Under the pieces are notes generated by a model. The model saw nothing but the letters and a program-made list of their open reading frames with translations, was not told the DNA's origin and searched no databases. 22,843 nucleotides of DNA, from positions 1-22,843 of the IMG/VR virus record IMGVR_UViG_3300026097_000113; one strand, given 5' to 3'. This DNA is from a virus. Both the position numbers and the translations under genes were made by a program. Positions within the stretch are counted from its first letter, which is position 1. Every line of letters starts with the position of its first letter. Shown here piece by piece: positions 6,161-13,460 of the stretch.

Positions 6161-8170
6161 ATGTCAGGAGTAGCAGGAGGAAATCGAATAGAAAAAGCAG
6201 ACGTACAGAGAACTTTTGACAAATATGTCAAAGATATTCTAGAAAAGATAGACGGGTTTAAAAAAGCTTCTCTATCTGGAAGTGTTAAAGTAGGTACTAA
6301 ACCAGACTACGGAGACTTAGACATTATCACACACTTTGAAGGGGACGACAAAAGAGAAGTTAAAAAAAGAATCATATCACTAGTCAAATCTAAATCTAAT
6401 GATACAATTGTTCCTTTCAAAAGTGAGAAATACGAAGGTAGAAAATATTACAATTCTGGTGAAATAATCACAGTACTTTTTCCTATCGTAGGTAAAGAAG
6501 ATGAGTATATACAAGTAGATAATATAATCGCTTTGTCAGAGGAAGAACATAGTTTTAAAAACAATTTTTTAGACGTACCTGCCGAAAAACAAGGTTTGAT
6601 CCTAGGATTAGCAAAAATAATACTACTTGAAGAAGTACCAGAGAAAGTCTTCGAAAGAATGGGAATCACCGATATTCCTTCACTTGAAGAGGATGAGGAA
6701 TTAGAATTCAATCTAAGTTCAAATAAATTAACTCTAAGAAAAGTTAAGCTAAAGGACTTTAAAACCGTTCGAAAAGAGGAAATATGGTCTTCAACAAATT
6801 GGGGACTAATAGAGAAATTATTTGAGAATTTTAATATCGAAGGCACATTTGAAGAACTTCTAAAAGATATAAAAAATAAGGTACGTAATCCTAGATCAAA
6901 AAATAGAATAAAGGGTATATTTAGAAGCATGGTTAGTGTAAAGTCCGGAGAAGTAGGTACTCCTAAGGGAGATAATAAGGAAAAAGCCTTAAAAGCAGTT
7001 GACCTTTTACTTGAAAGAGGGTTAGGGAAAACTGTAGCATTATACGCAGGAGGATTTAAACCGCCTCATAAAATACATTTTACTAATGCAGAGATACTAG
7101 GTTCAAAAGCAGATAAATTAATAATTTTCATAGGTCCTAAGATTAGAGAAGGAGTTAAAATTACACCCGAACAATCTAAAGATATATGGCAAATCTACAA
7201 TATGTATTTAAATGTACCTGTTGAAATAATTGTAAGCAAAGTATCCCCTATTAGAGACCTTTACGAATGGGTTGATGAAAATAAAGTAGAATTTGACAAT
7301 ATAGTAACAGGGACTATAAAATCTGAAAGCGGAAAATTTAAATATTTTGAAAAAAATAAAGAGAAATATAAGAATGTAGATATAGTAACATTGCCTGAAG
7401 TGAGAATCGAAGATAATAAATTCTCAGCTACATCTATTAGAAACTCTAAAGAATACACACTTTCAGGTAAATGGATTCCTAACTCAGTTTCTACTCAAGA
7501 CAGGAAGAAAGTAGTAGATATAGCACTTAGAAACGCCCCTAACGAAAAAGAAATAAATATGCAGGAAGAATTAAATAACGCTTTAAATTCTATATTTGAA
7601 ACTAATGAAGACAGTATTAACGAAGGTTCATCAGGAACTCATATAGGACATAACAGCGTTACAAGATCAGAAAACAGAGCTGAATTAGTTAATGCTTACG
7701 AAATTTTATCAAACACCCTAGACCAAGAAAATTTCGATATTAACTTTAACCAAGACCATATTATAGTAAAAGTTAGGCAAGAAGGTGAAAAACTTAATTT
7801 CGATTATACACCTTATATGTCTTCAATTTTAGAGCATATGATTGATGAAGGAATGAATATTATTCCTTTACCTGAGGTGAAGATAAGGAAAGATATAGCA
7901 GAATCTGCCAACTTTTTCGGTAGAACGGCTTACTATAATCCTAATGAAAATACAATAGTTCTATATACTCACAACAGACATCCTAAAGATGTGATGAGAT
8001 CTTTTGTACATGAAATGATTCATCATACTCAAAATTTAGAAGGAAGAATCAAAGAGATTAGAACAGCTGATACAAACGAAAGCAACATTCTATTAGAACT
8101 AGAAAAAGAAGCATACCTTCAAGGAAATATAACATTCAGGAATTGGGAAGATAAAGTTAAGAATTCATAA
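6161..8170 (+). CDS. Three-domain fusion: nucleotidyltransferase, HxxH nucleotidylyl transferase, HExxH metallopeptidase
   Basis: 669 residues with three enzyme-like modules. (1) Residues 35-130: SLSGSVKVG and DYGDLDIITHF give the Gly-Ser and Asp52/Asp54 of a pol-beta-type nucleotidyltransferase, with Asp120 (YIQVDN) a likely third ligand. (2) Residues 290-445: LYAGGFKPPHKIHF carries the phosphate-binding HxxH (His303, His306; Ile replaces the usual Gly of HxGH), with SPIRDLYEW and SATSIRNS (422-429), the equivalent of the ISSTxIR motif of adenylyl/cytidylyl transferases such as NMNAT. (3) Residues 500-669: FVHEMIHH (HExxH at 617-621), with a likely third zinc ligand in LEKEAYLQ (Glu650). A linker at 465-500 includes SINEGSSG, a possible prohead protease site. 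The biological role is unknown. It is flanked by another nucleotidyltransferase and another HExxH protein. Confidence 0.7.
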   Translation: MSGVAGGNRIEKADVQRTFDKYVKDILEKIDGFKKASLSGSVKVGTKPDYGDLDIITHFEGDDKREVKKRIISLVKSKSNDTIVPFKSEKYEGRKYYNSGEIITVLFPIVGKEDEYIQVDNIIALSEEEHSFKNNFLDVPAEKQGLILGLAKIILLEEVPEKVFERMGITDIPSLEEDEELEFNLSSNKLTLRKVKLKDFKTVRKEEIWSSTNWGLIEKLFENFNIEGTFEELLKDIKNKVRNPRSKNRIKGIFRSMVSVKSGEVGTPKGDNKEKALKAVDLLLERGLGKTVALYAGGFKPPHKIHFTNAEILGSKADKLIIFIGPKIREGVKITPEQSKDIWQIYNMYLNVPVEIIVSKVSPIRDLYEWVDENKVEFDNIVTGTIKSESGKFKYFEKNKEKYKNVDIVTLPEVRIEDNKFSATSIRNSKEYTLSGKWIPNSVSTQDRKKVVDIALRNAPNEKEINMQEELNNALNSIFETNEDSINEGSSGTHIGHNSVTRSENRAELVNAYEILSNTLDQENFDINFNQDHIIVKVRQEGEKLNFDYTPYMSSILEHMIDEGMNIIPLPEVKIRKDIAESANFFGRTAYYNPNENTIVLYTHNRHPKDVMRSFVHEMIHHTQNLEGRIKEIRTADTNESNILLELEKEAYLQGNITFRNWEDKVKNS

Positions 8171-8173
8171 CAT

Positions 8174-8545
8174 ATGAAAAAAAAGGTTACACCAGAAGAA
8201 TTAGTAGAAATAACATCGAAAGTTCTAACAGAAGTAGAAAATACATACGGGTTTTCAAATTACCAACCTTCACTACCTCACATATATTTGAGTGGTGATG
8301 ACATAGATGGAACAAAAGGGGAATATTGTTTCATTATTAATGAAATTACCTTATATTACACAAATATTAATAGCATGGAAGAATTAATTAAAACATTAAT
8401 TCACGAATACCAGCACTACTTACAATCACCTTCCTGGTTTACCAGGTACTACAATATGGGATACTCTTACAACGACCACCCTTATGAAGTACAAGCTTAT
8501 AAAGAGGAAGAAAAATGGGAAAAGATATGGAAAAAAGTCTCGTAG
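8174..8545 (+). CDS. Small HExxH zinc metallopeptidase-like protein
   Basis: 123 residues, essentially one domain. LIHEYQHYLQ provides HExxH (His77, Glu78, His81), and HPYEVQA 24 residues later supplies a probable third ligand, Glu105. A strand (EITLYYTN) precedes the active-site helix, as in gluzincin-type minimal proteases. The layout N-x-I-x-L-Y then HExxH closely parallels the C-terminal module of the upstream fusion protein, so the two may be paralogues. It starts 3 bp after the fusion gene and runs 31 bp into the HAD gene. No signal peptide is present, so it acts inside the cell or virion. The substrate is unknown; processing of a phage structural or lysis protein is one possibility. 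Confidence 0.65.
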   Translation: MKKKVTPEELVEITSKVLTEVENTYGFSNYQPSLPHIYLSGDDIDGTKGEYCFIINEITLYYTNINSMEELIKTLIHEYQHYLQSPSWFTRYYNMGYSYNDHPYEVQAYKEEEKWEKIWKKVS

Positions 8546-9072
8546 ATTTACTTGATGCTCATCAAATACCGGAAGAAAAAGAAATACCACATTATAATAT
8601 CTACTGTGATATGGATGGGGTATTAACAGATTTTGAAAAAAGATTCAACCACTTTACAGGCCAAGAACCAAAAGAATACAAAAACAGATACGGTGAGAGA
8701 GCATTTTGGCATCTTATAGATGTGGAGATTGGTTTAGAATTTTGGTCTAAAATGCCGTGGATGCCACAAGGAAAACAGTTATGGAATTTTATCCAAAAGT
8801 ATAACCCTCAACTATTAACATCCCCTTCTAGAGATAATAATTCAAGACTAGGTAAGAACTTATGGGTGAGAAATAATCTAAACCCACCACCAAAAGTAAT
8901 TTTTGCATACTCATCAGACAAACAGAGATATTCAAATAATAATTCAATTCTTATCGATGACAAAGGTTCAAATATTGAGGAATGGATTTCAAAAGGAGGT
9001 ATTGGATTGAGATGTAAAGATGGAAATATTCAACCAATAATAACAAAACTTAGAAACTTAGGTTATGAGTAA
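8515..9072 (+). CDS. HAD-superfamily hydrolase, 5'(3')-nucleotidase-like
   Basis: 185 residues. HAD motif I is clear: IYCDMDGVLTDF, with nucleophile Asp32 and acid/base Asp34. LLTSPSR (about 101-106) fits motif II, and ILIDDKGSNIEEW (145-157) fits motif IV with Asp148/Asp149. The overall pattern resembles phage and bacterial 5'(3')-deoxyribonucleotidases and related small HAD phosphatases, which dephosphorylate nucleotides or polynucleotide ends. The start is ambiguous: ATG 8515 (31 bp overlap) or ATG 8527 (19 bp overlap); both precede the domain. The neighbouring nucleotidyltransferases make a joint nucleotide or RNA-end pathway thinkable but unproven. Confidence 0.75.
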   Translation: MGKDMEKSLVDLLDAHQIPEEKEIPHYNIYCDMDGVLTDFEKRFNHFTGQEPKEYKNRYGERAFWHLIDVEIGLEFWSKMPWMPQGKQLWNFIQKYNPQLLTSPSRDNNSRLGKNLWVRNNLNPPPKVIFAYSSDKQRYSNNNSILIDDKGSNIEEWISKGGIGLRCKDGNIQPIITKLRNLGYE

Positions 9073-9643
9073 CGATACACTACTTAAAAAGGAATTTAAA
9101 CAATCCGATGTACAGAGAGTAAGGAATATAGTAAACAAGGATTTTACTTCAAAAACTAAATCTCAAATAGGATATGATAAAAGCCACAGAAAACACAAAG
9201 AAGGAGAGGTATGGGAAGAAAGCGGTAAGACATGGACTATTAAAAATGGTATAAAGCAAAATATTACAAAACTACATAATGTAAAAAAATCAATCAGAGT
9301 TCCTCTAAGATGTCCAAAATGCGGAGGTACAATGCAACACCACCTAGCTAAAAAAATGTATAAAATACATGGATTTTGTTTCGATCCTTGTACAGTTGAA
9401 TACGAAGCATCTTTAAGAGCTGCTGGATTATACGAGCAGTATGAAAAAAGAATGATACAAGGGAACATGAAACAATTCATCTCAGACATACAACAATGGG
9501 CAGAAACCCATATAAATATATCATCAGACTTTGTTACTGAAGATGGAGATATCGAAAATTGGAAAGGAAATAAAAAACATAAAACCAAAATTTTAGATAA
9601 CATAAAACAATATACAGACCGGTTAACTGAACACATTAAATAA
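9065..9643 (+). CDS. Conserved zinc-binding phage protein of unknown function
   Basis: 192 residues. The middle has CPKCGG (Cys83, Cys86) and, about 17 residues later, KIHGFCFDPC (His102, Cys105, Cys109), suggesting a treble-clef or zinc-ribbon site. The preceding segment GEVWEESGKTWTIKNGIKQNITKL (residues 47-70) is one I recall from hypothetical proteins of marine T4-like phages. The C-terminal half is helical and charged. It overlaps the HAD gene by 8 bp and ends the 5248-9643 unit. Nucleic acid binding is plausible, but nothing in the sequence decides it. Confidence 0.6.
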   Translation: MSNDTLLKKEFKQSDVQRVRNIVNKDFTSKTKSQIGYDKSHRKHKEGEVWEESGKTWTIKNGIKQNITKLHNVKKSIRVPLRCPKCGGTMQHHLAKKMYKIHGFCFDPCTVEYEASLRAAGLYEQYEKRMIQGNMKQFISDIQQWAETHINISSDFVTEDGDIENWKGNKKHKTKILDNIKQYTDRLTEHIK

Positions 9644-9646
9644 CCA

Positions 9647-9655
9647 TATTTATAT
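9647..9655 (+). promoter_or_regulatory. TATTTATAT promoter-like motif
   Basis: Begins 4 bases after the stop of the zinc-binding protein gene and ends 37 bases before the ATG at 9693. Third copy of the motif shared by all larger gaps, with T instead of A at the last position. Confidence 0.4.
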
Positions 9656-9683
9656 GTAAAGATTTAAAACTACACTGCTTTAC
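9656..9683 (+). promoter_or_regulatory. GTAAAG/CTTTAC inverted repeat in leader
   Basis: GTAAAG (9656-9661) pairs with CTTTAC (9678-9683) across a 16-base loop, immediately after the promoter-like motif. The stem is short and could arise by chance; listed because another leader also carries a hairpin. Confidence 0.25.
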
Positions 9684-9692
9684 AAATAAAAT

Positions 9693-10040
9693 ATGGATCA
9701 AAAACAACTACTTGAACAAGTACTATTAGAACTCTCATTAATAAAGAATGGAATTCCTAACGGAGAGTTAAAGCAGGTTACAGATTCGGTTAAAGATATA
9801 AAAGAAGATATTGCTGACCTAAAAAGGCTATTACTAAATCCTGAGAAAGGGGTAATAGTTAAAGTAAATAAAAATACTGAATTTAGAGAGGAAAGAGAGG
9901 CTGAATCAAGTACTAACTTTAAAAATATACAAGACCTTCAAGACTTAAAAGCATGGAAGGATACTGTTACTAAAGCACTCTGGATAATCTTTTCTGCACT
10001 AATAGGGATTGTAGTAAAAATCATATTTTTCAATGAATAA
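9693..10040 (+). CDS. XhlA/holin-like small membrane protein
   Basis: 115 residues. Residues 1-90 are charged and helical with heptad-like spacing (DSVKDIKEDIADLKRLLL; LQDLKAWKDTVTK), and a single hydrophobic span at about 95-113 (ALWIIFSALIGIVVKIIFF) ends almost at the C-terminus. A coiled coil plus one C-terminal membrane helix is the architecture of hemolysin XhlA-type proteins, which act with holins at lysis. It heads a unit of small proteins that otherwise look virion-associated. Lysis function is inferred from architecture alone; a membrane anchor for another phage protein is possible. It overlaps the next gene by 8 bp. Confidence 0.6.
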   Translation: MDQKQLLEQVLLELSLIKNGIPNGELKQVTDSVKDIKEDIADLKRLLLNPEKGVIVKVNKNTEFREEREAESSTNFKNIQDLQDLKAWKDTVTKALWIIFSALIGIVVKIIFFNE

Positions 10041-10581
10041 ACCTAAAAACAGTAAAAAGAAGGGAATGACAGCTTTTATGAGAGAGCTTGTAAAAGAGGT
10101 TCTATCTGAAAAAAAGAAAGGAATTGACGGCAAAGCCTGCTGGAAAGGTTATAGATACGGTGGAACGAAAGACGGTAAAGATATATGTACTAAAGTCAAA
10201 AAACCTAAAAACGAATCGATTAAGAAAGAAACTAAAGAGGCTCCTAAAGGACATTATTTTACTAAATCTGGGAATTTGGTCAAAGGTAGAATGACTGCAG
10301 CTGCAAAAGAAAGAGGTGCACGTAAAAGCGATCCAAAAGACAACCAAAGATCTAAAGTACCTCCAGTTACTCAATATACCGAAACTGCTGATCCGCAAGA
10401 TGGCAAAGCTGCACCATATGGTTCCGGATTTAAAAAAGCCTCTAATAAGAGCCTTAAGGAGCAAAAAGCAACATGCTGTGGTAGATGCGGTAGGGTACAC
10501 TTACCTAAAAGCAAAGGAGGGGATGGATGTAAAAAGCCTTACTTATCTAAATCGTCTCCTAAACATTGTAAGAATAAGTAA
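10033..10581 (+). CDS. Basic Cys-rich protein, possible packaged internal head protein
   Basis: 182 residues, very rich in Lys with few acidic residues. After a basic start comes FMRELVKEVLSEKKKG (15-30), an amphipathic helix ending in L-S-E. Then GKACWKGYRYGG (33-44), a motif I recall from marine phage structural proteins; a segment HYFTKSGNLVKGRMTAAAKERGARKSDP; and a C-terminal cluster ATCCGRCGRVH plus GDGC and KHC (Cys148, 149, 152, 166, 179), likely metal-binding. The charge suggests DNA binding. Together with the leader-like helix this suggests a T4 internal-protein-like role, entering the prohead, being trimmed by the protease and travelling with the DNA. This is inference. Confidence 0.55.
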   Translation: MNKPKNSKKKGMTAFMRELVKEVLSEKKKGIDGKACWKGYRYGGTKDGKDICTKVKKPKNESIKKETKEAPKGHYFTKSGNLVKGRMTAAAKERGARKSDPKDNQRSKVPPVTQYTETADPQDGKAAPYGSGFKKASNKSLKEQKATCCGRCGRVHLPKSKGGDGCKKPYLSKSSPKHCKNK

Positions 10582-10582
10582 T

Positions 10583-11056
10583 ATGAAAATAAAAGAAGTT
10601 GTAAAAGATCTAGTCAAAGAAGGTAAATTATCTGATTACGGAGATAACAATACCCCTGCAGCTCTGAGAAAAGAAATAGAGATTGAAGGAGAAAAAGTTA
10701 AACCTGAAGACGCTATTACCGACCTAGACTTGAATACTTTAAGCAGAAACCAGACCATTAAAGAGTATAGATACGGACCATTAAATCCTAACGATAAAGA
10801 AGGTACTCTAGAATTTTGGCAAGATAAAGCTAAAATGTGGAATACTTCAATTAAACATGCTAAAACAGCTAGATGTAGCAACTGTGCCGCTTTTGATCAA
10901 AAACCCGGTACTATAGAAAAGATTGCATCTGCTATAGGAGAGGATGGTGAAGAGATTGTAAAAAAAGCTGATCTAGGGTTTTGTGAATTTTTCTGGTTTA
11001 AATGTGCTGGAGCTAGAACCTGTGATGCATGGGTTGGTAAACAAAAAAAAGAATAG
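10583..11056 (+). CDS. Cys-rich protein, possible HiPIP-like Fe-S domain
   Basis: 157 residues from ATG 10583, one base after the previous stop. An in-frame extension back to 10316 exists but overlaps the upstream gene and looks like shadow sequence, so it was not used. The N-terminus MKIKEVVKDLVKEGKLSD resembles the leader helices of neighbouring proteins. The C-terminal domain has ARCSNCAAF (Cys98, Cys101), GFCEFFWFKC (Cys134, Cys141) and ARTCDAWV (Cys147). The order C-x2-C, C, C with aromatic residues recalls high-potential iron-sulfur proteins; a structural zinc site is the alternative. From memory, similar domains occur in marine T4-like phages. Function is unknown. Confidence 0.6.
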   Translation: MKIKEVVKDLVKEGKLSDYGDNNTPAALRKEIEIEGEKVKPEDAITDLDLNTLSRNQTIKEYRYGPLNPNDKEGTLEFWQDKAKMWNTSIKHAKTARCSNCAAFDQKPGTIEKIASAIGEDGEEIVKKADLGFCEFFWFKCAGARTCDAWVGKQKKE

Positions 11057-11382
11057 TGAAAAAATTAGAGTTATCAAAATTAATAAAAGAAGTATTATCC
11101 GAAACCATACGTAAGGTAGATGGTAAATATGTTGTATATCCTGAGAATGGCGGTGAGAGATTAGGTACTCATAATACCCGTAAAGAAGCAGAAGATCAGC
11201 TCACAGCTATACATCTTAATAAAGAATCAAACGACTATCAACCAAGAAATCCAGGAATACTAAAAAAGAGATTAGGAAATTTGTCCTGTACTAAAGTACG
11301 TAAAGAGAGACAAGGTCTTAAAGATAAAGGAACTACTTATGCTAAAGCACTTCAAAGATACTTAAACTACCACTGCCAATGA
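11056..11382 (+). CDS. Small basic phage protein with LIKEVLSE leader (GTG start)
   Basis: 108 residues. The GTG at 11056 shares its G with the upstream TAG stop (TAGTG), pointing to coupled translation. The N-terminus MKKLELSKLIKEVLSE is the clearest example of the amphipathic leader repeated in this region. It is followed by KYVVYPENGGERLGTHNTRKEAEDQLTAI (24-52), which looks like a small beta-hairpin/helix module seen in other phage proteins, and a basic C-terminus ending in YLNYHC. It is probably a virion-internal or prohead-associated protein, by leader and context. Confidence 0.6.
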   Translation: MKKLELSKLIKEVLSETIRKVDGKYVVYPENGGERLGTHNTRKEAEDQLTAIHLNKESNDYQPRNPGILKKRLGNLSCTKVRKERQGLKDKGTTYAKALQRYLNYHCQ

Positions 11383-12005
11383 TACTAACAAAAAATCAAT
11401 TCGACCCTAACGCATATTGGTCAGAACCTACCAGTAACGTAGAACTTTTAAGGTCTCCTTCGTGTGTAGACCTATTTGATCAAAATGGCTATCACTTAAC
11501 AAAAGCAGAACAAGCTTTTGCTGAAAACAATAACTACCCTCTCATAGGACGTAGACATGAAACCCTACTCAGACAAGACTGGTTAAAATGGGGGAAAGTA
11601 GATGGTGCGCATATAAATCATTCTGATATTTTTGAAAGAAAAGGATACACAGGAGATGCTTTAACACAGTTAAAAACACATGCTGATACCAACCCGCTTC
11701 TTTTTAAATTAATAAAAATGAAGCCTAAATGGGGTATAGATATATCAATTGACTATGTCTCAAAAGACCATGTATTTGAGGTTTTTCACTACGAATGGGA
11801 TAGTTTTGATTACGGTAAAGTTGTAATGAAAAAGAAAGAAATTGAGGAATTTATACTTTCAAAAAACTGGGATGAAGAAGCAGAAAAATTAATTGAATTA
11901 AAAGATAAATGGTACAATCTTCCATTTTTTGAACAGACTGAATGGAGAACAGATTACTTTGGATTAGAACCGGAAAAATTCAAAAATGTAATATGGGAAG
12001 ATTAA
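11379..12005 (+). CDS. Hypothetical protein
   Basis: 208 residues, not recognised as a known family. It is rich in aromatic residues (Trp, Tyr, Phe), with WSEPTSNVELLRSP near the start and WRTDYFGLEPEKFKNVIWED at the C-terminus. It has no membrane segment or signal peptide and no obvious catalytic motif. Start ATG overlaps the previous stop (ATGA). It is the last gene of the 9693-12005 unit. Soluble accessory or structural protein; the role cannot be stated from sequence. Confidence 0.5.
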   Translation: MILTKNQFDPNAYWSEPTSNVELLRSPSCVDLFDQNGYHLTKAEQAFAENNNYPLIGRRHETLLRQDWLKWGKVDGAHINHSDIFERKGYTGDALTQLKTHADTNPLLFKLIKMKPKWGIDISIDYVSKDHVFEVFHYEWDSFDYGKVVMKKKEIEEFILSKNWDEEAEKLIELKDKWYNLPFFEQTEWRTDYFGLEPEKFKNVIWED

Positions 12006-12008
12006 AAC

Positions 12009-12017
12009 TATTTATAA
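12009..12017 (+). promoter_or_regulatory. TATTTATAA promoter-like motif
   Basis: Begins 4 bases after the stop at 12003-12005 and ends 33 bases before the ATG at 12051. Fourth copy of the motif. Confidence 0.45.
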
Positions 12018-12050
12018 CATATATACCAAGTCTTAATAAAATCTATCATA

Positions 12051-13460
12051 ATGACATATAGTGAGATAAAAGAGAAATTAAATAAATGTGAACTAGTACT
12101 GACAAAGATTAGAAACGAGGAAAACTCCGGACAACTTTCAGCTAGCTTACAGGAAAAAAAAAGCAAGATACTCATGCTGAGAGAGAATTTAAACAAGGAA
12201 TTAAAAATCTTAAACGAGGAGAAAGGTATAGTATCTACAGATGATCCGGATGATGCAGAAGACTTAGCAAAAAAAGGAATCAACGTCAAATTGACTAACG
12301 AAGAAGAAAATGGAGTAGAATTCTCGAAAGAGGAAACTAAAAATATTGCTAAAGAAACCGGACGTGCTTTAATCTTAGCTTTAAGAGAGGCAGGTGATGA
12401 GATAGATACAATAAAAGCACACAATATAGAGCCAAACTCATTTGAAATCTACGTTAAATATAAGAACGACTTTGAAGATGATTTCTCTTTTTACATAGAT
12501 AAAGATAATTTACACCTTGTAGATTTTAGTTTTGACAAAGAAATAGGTGAAATCGGGATCAAACCATCAGGAGAAGCAATAATACATGATGATTTAATCA
12601 AAAATAATCTTCTGAAGCATTTTAGATCATTAAATGAACAGGATAGTAAGGGTAGTAAGTATATTACACTTCTAGATATGTTCAAAAATGCTCCAATGGC
12701 TAAAAAAATTGAACTCAAGCCAAAATTAGAGAAAGCAGCCAAGCAATTAGGGATTAAGTTAGATTTATCAGGACCTGCCGGTATATATAAAGAAGGGAGA
12801 GATTTAGATGTAGGACATCAAGATGATGAACCCGGTATGTTAAAAAGATATGTTTATGATTCTGCAGTATATGCTGCTAAACTCTATAAAAGCCTAAACA
12901 GATATGATCAAATAGAAGGTGAAGTAGATTTTCCTAATTGGTGGCAAGAAAAGGTTATGAGAGCTAGAGAGGATCTTTCAAAAGCTCAACATTACTTAGA
13001 ATTTGAAGAAAAACAACCATTCTTAGACCAGCTTGCTTTAGAGGAAAGTAAAACGATTAAGGAAATAAAATCATTCGAAGAATCCGGGTTAATGATTGTA
13101 GGTAGAACTCAATTAGATAATACCGAAATAGAACACGTTTTAGATGAGTTAGGTTTACACGGGGAATGGAATGCAAGAGAAGGGTACTGGCATCTCCCTG
13201 AAGAAGAAGAGAATTATGATGAATTAGAAAAAATACTTCAAAAGAAATTTGATGAAAGGGATATTAATGCATATTTTGAAGGTATATTTGAAAACGTTAT
13301 AAGGGAAGAGTTTAAGCCAAATGTTGCCCCTGGTTCTACTTATGCAATAGAGGTAAAAGATGCCGGAAACAAAATCAGTCTCACTCAAGACAATAATCAA
13401 GAAATTGTAGTACATAAAGAAGATGTTGACCAGCTTATAGAGACATTAAAAAAGATATAA
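12051..13460 (+). CDS. Probable structural/head-associated multidomain protein
   Basis: 469 residues, mostly charged. The N-terminal 60 residues are a predicted coiled coil (KLNKCELVLTKIRNEE...). A middle alpha/beta region ends at SLNEQDSKGSK, where L-N-E (194-196) in a linker could be a protease site. Residues from about 251 (DLDVGHQDDEPGMLKR, YDSAVYAAKLYKSL, VDFPNWWQEKVMRARE, KAQHYLEFEE) form a module I recall from many marine T4-like phage proteins of unknown role, often near head genes. The C-terminal part has a WNAREGYWHLPEEEE segment. It begins the unit that ends with the terminase. A structural role is inferred from context. Confidence 0.55.
   Translation: MTYSEIKEKLNKCELVLTKIRNEENSGQLSASLQEKKSKILMLRENLNKELKILNEEKGIVSTDDPDDAEDLAKKGINVKLTNEEENGVEFSKEETKNIAKETGRALILALREAGDEIDTIKAHNIEPNSFEIYVKYKNDFEDDFSFYIDKDNLHLVDFSFDKEIGEIGIKPSGEAIIHDDLIKNNLLKHFRSLNEQDSKGSKYITLLDMFKNAPMAKKIELKPKLEKAAKQLGIKLDLSGPAGIYKEGRDLDVGHQDDEPGMLKRYVYDSAVYAAKLYKSLNRYDQIEGEVDFPNWWQEKVMRAREDLSKAQHYLEFEEKQPFLDQLALEESKTIKEIKSFEESGLMIVGRTQLDNTEIEHVLDELGLHGEWNAREGYWHLPEEEENYDELEKILQKKFDERDINAYFEGIFENVIREEFKPNVAPGSTYAIEVKDAGNKISLTQDNNQEIVVHKEDVDQLIETLKKI

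Noticed and set aside
6448-6930. 160-codon frame on the - strand
   Set aside because: It lies opposite the fusion gene, has a Ser/Phe/Leu-rich translation typical of antisense shadows, and no homologous motif.
9511-9518. Exact T4 late promoter sequence TATAAATA
   Set aside because: It lies inside a coding region about 175 bp from the next start, and no copy precedes other genes; probably chance in AT-rich DNA.
9163-9636. 157-codon frame on the - strand
   Set aside because: It is opposite the zinc-binding protein gene, with Cys/Phe/Ser-rich antisense composition; no supporting start context.
10316-10582. N-terminal extension of the Cys-rich protein back to an ATG at 10316
   Set aside because: It overlaps the full coding region of the preceding gene and its translation looks like shadow sequence; ATG 10583 starts a leader helix like those of neighbouring proteins.
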